Positions 49,641-64,000 of a stretch of 64,000 nucleotides of DNA are shown here, one piece after another. Both the position numbers and the translations under genes were made by a program. The notes under the pieces are model-generated. The model saw only the letters and a program-made list of their open reading frames with translations, was not told the DNA's origin and searched no databases. The stretch is taken from contig NZ_CAKZMJ010000098.1 in assembly GCF_937128415.1 (NCBI RefSeq), forward strand, positions 1-64,000, given 5' to 3'. The stretch comes from an uncultured Caldilinea sp. Its GTDB lineage: Bacteria > Chloroflexota > Anaerolineae > Caldilineales > Caldilineaceae. Every line of letters begins with the position of its first letter. Position 1 is the stretch's first letter.

Positions 49641-50949
49641 GGCTCTCTCCCTCTTCTTGCGGAGCGACCGGCGATGACGCCGCCATTGCCGGCGATGCGT
49701 CCTGTGGCGAGGATGCATCGACGCGCGCAAGGATGCTGCGCAACTGGGCGTCATAGCCGTCAATTCGCTCGAGGAAACGGTTGATGAAGTCGATGCGCGT
49801 CTGCAACCGTTGCGCAAGCGCATCTCTTTCTGTGCTCAACGCCTGAAGCTCAGCGCGGATGGCCGCAAGCTGGTCGTGCAAGCCTGTCACTTCGGCGGTG
49901 CGAACGTCTAACGCCCGTTGCAGCGCCTCGCGGTCGGCGAGCGTCTGCTCGAGCGTCGTCTTCAGGCGTTCGTATTCGCTGCGCAGCTCGTCCAGTTCCG
50001 CCGTGCGCGCGGCCAGCGCTTCGTTGAGGTCTGGTCCATCCGCGGGCGTCAGCGTCTCTTCCGAGGGCTGCATTTCTATCAACGCCGTCTCCAGGCGTCG
50101 CGACGTCTCCTCCGCGGCGATGCGATTGAGCAGCGCACCGTATTCGCTGTTGCGTTTTTCCAGCGCGGCGGCGAGCTGTGCGCCCGTCGCCGTCAACATG
50201 CTGAGATCGCGGCGCAGATAATCGATCTCGTTCTGTGCGTTGGCCAGCGCACGGTCGCGCGCCGCCAGCGCGGCGGTGATGGCGTCTTCGCCGCCGGCGA
50301 GGATGTCGCGATACTCGCGCTGGCGCAGAAAGAGTTCGGCTGCGACAAGCGCCTCTTTTTCGGCGAGTCGATCGGCGGCGGCGCGCGCCAGCGCCAGCTG
50401 GTGTTCGAGTTCAACCAGACGCTCGCTCAGGTCACTTTCCTGGGGCCGCTCGGCCAGCGCCGTCACTGCGCTCCGCTCCTCCGGCGATTCCTCAACTTCA
50501 AGCGCTCTGGCGCCGCCGTCCGACGCAATCTCGTCCTGCTGCGCGGCGCAGCGAGCAGCCAGCGCCTGGCGCGCTGCGCTCAACGCGCCGCGGGTGTGAA
50601 CCAGCTCGGCGCTGAGCAGGAGACGCGCGTCGCGCTCTCTCTCCAATGCCGCCTGCAGCTGTTCGACCATCTCCTTGACGTGCGATAGTTCTGCGCCTGC
50701 TGCTTTCAGCTGTTGAGCGAGGCCTTTTTTTTCTGCCGCCATCTCATCGAGCGTGGCGAGGTTTTCCCGCAACTGACCTTGCGTCTTGCGCAGCTCATCT
50801 TCGACGTCTCGCAGTTGACGACGCAGCGACTCGATCTCGGCGGATGCTTTCTCCAGCTCATACACCGGCCCGCCGCGGCCGGCGAACCATGCGATGATGA
50901 ATCCTAACAGAAACGCACCGATCAGGTACAGGAAAGGGGTGAAGTCCAT
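49630..50949 (-). CDS. Membrane-anchored coiled-coil protein, no HhH
   Basis: The 439-residue protein has one N-terminal helix (FLYLIGAFLLGFIIAWFAG) and then nearly continuous heptads to about 415 (EIESLRRQLRDVEDELRKTQ, LDELRSEYERLKTTLEQTLA), ending in an Ala/Ser/Pro tail. This matches filament-forming or tethering proteins such as EzrA-like types in plan, though no family is recognised. CAGGAG lies upstream of the ATG at 50949. It is second in the operon and overlaps the next gene by 11 bases. Confidence 0.8.
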
Positions 50950-51057
50950 AGCGTTCTCCTGTGGAAGGTGGGTCGAGCCATCCGCAAGGGGTTTCCCGCT
51001 CGATGGATCGAGGAGGCGGTGCAGGGCGCCCTCGCCGTCCAGACGCGCCGGCCAGGG

Positions 51058-51927
<870 letters not shown>

Positions 51928-51953
51928 AATTTCTCTCCTCGGTCGTCAGAGTG

Positions 51954-51982
51954 TGAACATGGCCCGAAAGATTTGCTATACT
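51954..51982 (+). promoter_or_regulatory. Promoter TGAACA-17-TATACT with TGC extension
   Basis: TGAACA (51954-51959), a 17-base spacer, then TATACT (51977-51982) preceded by TGC. It has optimal spacing and an extended -10, and faces the aldo/keto reductase. Confidence 0.6.
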
Positions 51983-52038
51983 TAAAGCATGCGCTGTTCT
52001 TGCAGATGAAGAACCTGCGACGACGAGTTGTTGTTGGG

Positions 52039-52050
52039 AACAGATCTGTT
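52039..52050. promoter_or_regulatory. Perfect palindrome AACAGATCTGTT
   Basis: A 12-base palindrome lies in the proposed leader of the reductase gene. Operator or chance. Confidence 0.35.
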
Positions 52051-52114
52051 TGCATTTGAAAGTGACGCTGCAAGGACAGTACGGCGCCTTTAGTTTCTAT
52101 CAGCGGGCAACTTT

Positions 52115-52133
52115 TGTCAAACAGATTTTGACA
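52115..52133. promoter_or_regulatory. Inverted repeat TGTCAAA-CAGAT-TTTGACA
   Basis: Perfect 7-base arms with a 5-base spacer, 133 bases before the reductase start. Typical operator geometry. TTTTGACATC and CTTGACC here could also serve as -35 boxes. Confidence 0.5.
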
Positions 52134-52153
52134 TCTTGACCACCGCTGCAATT

Positions 52154-52200
52154 CAGGAAACGAGATGGTTTAGGTTTGTGAAATTTCATCGAGTTTCCTG
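52154..52200. promoter_or_regulatory. Long inverted repeat, arms CAGGAAACGAGATG / CATCGAGTTTCCTG
   Basis: The 14-base arms match at 12 positions and are separated by 19 bases; the right arm ends 66 bases before the reductase ATG. A tandem operator or an RNA hairpin is possible. Confidence 0.45.
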
Positions 52201-52266
52201 AGCGATGGCGGTGAGAAGCCAGAAATTCAATCGAACCTATCAGCCAATCGAGGAAAGGATGCACCC

Positions 52267-53274
<1,008 letters not shown>

Positions 53275-53291
53275 GGCGTCGTTTGGGGTGC

Positions 53292-53357
53292 GTGTTGCGT
53301 GTTCCGTTGCGCACCACGGAGCACGCAACACGGTTTACGCACCCCGGTTTACGCACC
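53292..53357. repeat. Hairpin plus direct repeats between reductase and fusion gene
   Basis: GTGTTGCGTGTTCCGT (53292-53307) pairs with ACGGAGCACGCAACAC (53316-53331) as a 16-base stem with one G-U pair and an eight-base loop. It is followed by two copies of CGGTTTACGCACC (53331-53343 and 53345-53357). Such GTTTACGCACC-type intergenic repeats look like a mobile repeat family; the hairpin might also stop the reductase transcript. Confidence 0.7.
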
Positions 53358-53396
53358 ACGCAACAATCATTTATTCATCCAACCTTTCAGCGTCTC

Positions 53397-56492
<3,096 letters not shown>

Positions 56493-56514
56493 CCATATCA
56501 AGAGGCCAGAACGT

Positions 56515-57876
56515 ATGCTAGCCGAAATTGCACCTGCCCCAACTCGAACTTACAACGCCCATTTTCGCTGTTTCCGTGGCTGTCCGGGCGAATATTCCGT
56601 CTACGAAGTGATGTACACCTGCCCGAAATGCGGCGGTTTGCTCGAGGTGCACCATGACATCGAGGCGTTGCGCGATCGCAGCGCCGCCGAATGGAAGGCG
56701 CTGTTGGAGCGGCGGGCGGGCACCACCGTATGGCCCTATGGAAGCGGCGTCTGGGGCATGCGCGAATGGGTGATGCCCGACCTGCGCGACGAAAATGTCG
56801 TCAGCATGTACGAAGGCAACACCAATCTCTTCTGGGCGGGGCGCCTGGGGAAGGAGATCGGCGTGCCCGATCTCTGGGTGAAGCTTTGCGGCAACAGCCA
56901 CACGGGCAGCTTCAAAGACTTGGGGATGACCGTGCTGGTGAGCGTCGTCAAGCAGATGATGGCGAGCGGCAATAGCCCTGTGCGCGCGGTGGCTGCGGCG
57001 AGCACCGGCGACACTTCGGCGGCGCTGGCGGCCTACGCCGCTGCGGCGGGCATTCCGGCGATCATCTTCCTGCCTTCGGGCAAGGTGAGCACTGCGCAGC
57101 TGATCCAGCCGGTCGCCAACGGCGCGCATGTGCTGGCGCTGGACACCGACTTCGACGGCTGCATGCGCATTGTCAAAGAGGTCACCCAGGACAACAGCAT
57201 CTATCTGGCCAACTCGATGAACAGCATCCGCATCGAAGGCCAGAAGACCGTCGGGATCGAGATCGTGCGGCAGTTTGACTGGGAGACGCCGGATTGGATC
57301 ATCATTCCGGTCGGCAACCTAGGCAACATCAGCGCCCTGTACAAAGGACTCAAGCTGATTCAAGAGTTGGGCATCATCGAGCGTCTGCCGCGCCTGGTGG
57401 CGGCGCAGGCGGATAAAGCCAATCCTTTCTATCGCAGCTTTTTGAACGGTTTTCGGGAAAAGGTGACGATGCGCGCCGAGAAGACGCTGGCCTCCGCCAT
57501 CCAGATCGGCGACCCGGTGAGCTATGAAAAGGCGGTGCAGGCGGTTGTGGAGACCAACGGGCTGGTCGAAGCGGTGACAGAGCACGAGCTGGCCAACGCA
57601 GCCGCGCGCGCCGACCTCACGGGCATGTACACCTGTCCTCACACCGGCGTGGCGTTGGCGGCGCTCTTCAAGCTGGTGGCGCGTGGGGTGATCCAATCGA
57701 GCGATCGCGTGGTGGTGATTTCAACTGCGCATGGGCTGAAATTCACCAGCTTCAAGGTGGGCTATCATGAAGGCAGGCTGGAGGAGGTCGAAAGTGAGCT
57801 GGCCAATCCGCCGATTTACCTTCCTGCGGATGTGAAGGTGGTGAAAGAAACGATCGCCCGAAGGCTGCAGCTGTAG
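56515..57876 (+). CDS. thrC: Threonine synthase
   Basis: The 453-residue PLP enzyme converts O-phosphohomoserine to threonine. The N-terminal zinc-ribbon-like part (CFRGC and TCPKCGGLL) is followed by EGNTNLFWA. The PLP lysine K134 is in GNSHTGSFKDLGMT, followed by AAASTGDTSAALAAYAAAAG. PVGNLGNISALYKG binds the phosphate. The ATG at 56515 has AGAGG upstream and is preferred to two earlier in-frame starts that overlap the fusion gene. Confidence 0.93.
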   Translation: MLAEIAPAPTRTYNAHFRCFRGCPGEYSVYEVMYTCPKCGGLLEVHHDIEALRDRSAAEWKALLERRAGTTVWPYGSGVWGMREWVMPDLRDENVVSMYEGNTNLFWAGRLGKEIGVPDLWVKLCGNSHTGSFKDLGMTVLVSVVKQMMASGNSPVRAVAAASTGDTSAALAAYAAAAGIPAIIFLPSGKVSTAQLIQPVANGAHVLALDTDFDGCMRIVKEVTQDNSIYLANSMNSIRIEGQKTVGIEIVRQFDWETPDWIIIPVGNLGNISALYKGLKLIQELGIIERLPRLVAAQADKANPFYRSFLNGFREKVTMRAEKTLASAIQIGDPVSYEKAVQAVVETNGLVEAVTEHELANAAARADLTGMYTCPHTGVALAALFKLVARGVIQSSDRVVVISTAHGLKFTSFKVGYHEGRLEEVESELANPPIYLPADVKVVKETIARRLQL

Positions 57877-57917
57877 AGAGGCGATCGTTGACTGTACATC
57901 CTGACGACTGTTTGACC

Positions 57918-57956
57918 GAGGGGAGGTCGGTGGCTCTGCGCCGCTGACCTCCCCTC
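57918..57956. terminator. Hairpin between convergent thrC and SH3b/GH-A gene
   Basis: Seventeen-base arms (57918-57934 and 57940-57956), beginning GAGGGGAGGTC with GACCTCCCCTC, pair with two G-U pairs around a five-base loop. It sits between two stop codons. No T-run follows on either strand. Confidence 0.65.
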
Positions 57957-57963
57957 AGCGCTT

Positions 57964-59583
<1,620 letters not shown>

Positions 59584-59606
59584 GGTCTTCATCCTTTTCT
59601 TCTGGC

Positions 59607-61343
<1,737 letters not shown>

Positions 61344-61372
61344 GCTCAAACTCCTTTCGTCAATGTACACGG

Positions 61373-61398
61373 CAGGGGCGACGCATGCGTCGCCCCTG
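61373..61398. promoter_or_regulatory. Perfect 26-base palindrome upstream of copy 2
   Basis: The sequence reads CAGGGGCGACGCA then its exact reverse complement, centred on GCATGC. It lies between the stop of copy 3 (61446) and the TTG of copy 2 (61343), ending 29 bases before that TTG. It could be a terminator hairpin, an operator, or one copy of a dispersed palindromic repeat; no T-run follows. Confidence 0.75.
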
Positions 61399-61445
61399 TG
61401 TCCCTGTGTTAATCTTTAAGTCCGTCAGACATTGTTGACTTCAGG

Positions 61446-64000
<2,555 letters not shown>

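Larger units (their letters stand above)
51928..52266. other. Divergent regulatory region with inverted repeats; candidate structured leader
   Basis: No gene is supported. On the plus strand a good promoter ends at 51982, giving a leader of about 275 bases before the reductase ATG at 52267. The leader includes a GTTCTT/AAGAAC hairpin near 51995-52013, a 12-base palindrome (52039-52050) and two further inverted repeats (listed separately). It could act as a 5' regulatory RNA or simply hold operators. The promoter of the coiled-coil operon on the minus strand is not obvious. Confidence 0.5.

Overview
The window is a GC-rich, gene-dense bacterial chromosome segment. The gene set points to a filamentous member of the Chloroflexota, probably the Caldilinea group. 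The pointers are two DUF2723-type GT-C membrane proteins, a giant secreted Trp-Arg-Val repeat protein ending in VYLPVVAK, secreted SH3b plus clan GH-A proteins in tandem, a coaD-hemW-FHA cluster, and uncharacterised coiled-coil proteins with helix-hairpin-helix (HhH) tails. This assignment is inference from remembered family distributions; no database was searched. One tRNA gene is present (Val, anticodon CAC). There is no rRNA and no CRISPR array.

Layout. 1-2515: the edge of an insertion sequence, an AT-rich gap, a LacI-type regulator and an aldo/keto reductase. The reductase promoter carries a perfect LacI-class operator-like palindrome. 2730-8017: two RNA methyltransferases, then a membrane hybrid kinase that overlaps, tail to tail, a sigma4-like/pseudo-ATPase/receiver protein. 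8229-13554: a sugar ABC importer (binding protein and two permeases, no ATPase) with a GH127 beta-L-arabinofuranosidase, closed by a strong terminator. 13950-16817: tRNA-Val, a small membrane protein, trmB and an orphan DNA methyltransferase. 17007-25215: a surface-glycan and membrane block (methyltransferase, large membrane protein, polyprenol-phosphate sugar synthase, DUF2723 protein, ABC exporter). 25250-30087 (minus strand): UbiA-like prenyltransferase with a small membrane protein, then FHA regulator-hemW-coaD-coiled-coil protein. 30361-35065: Ser/Thr kinase, an ammonium-transporter relative with one pore histidine replaced, and a second DUF2723 protein. 35292-42413: an uncharacterised two-gene unit, endonuclease IV, SMR transporter, lipoyl-pathway transferase, DUF503, FAD oxidase and App1-like phosphatase. 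42494-51927 (minus strand): the giant secreted repeat protein and a four-gene coiled-coil/HhH operon. 52267-57876: a second aldo/keto reductase, a three-domain kinase/peptidase/aminotransferase fusion, and threonine synthase. 57964-64000 (minus strand): three tandem secreted SH3b plus GH-A paralogues, the last cut by the window end.

The best candidate for an undescribed system is the operon at 46772-51927. Three of its four proteins have a single N-terminal membrane segment followed by long heptad-rich regions. Two end in the same duplicated HhH module. Together they look like a membrane-anchored filament or scaffold with a DNA- or protein-binding end. Other promising points are the sigma4/pseudo-ATPase/receiver fusion, the winged-helix-rich pair at 35292-37337, the divergent Ser/Thr kinase and FHA-regulator loci, and a recurring extended -10 element (TGnTAnnnT) that suggests at least one leaderless gene.

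Start sites were chosen from Shine-Dalgarno spacing, overlaps and conserved N-termini, so several differ from the longest open frame.
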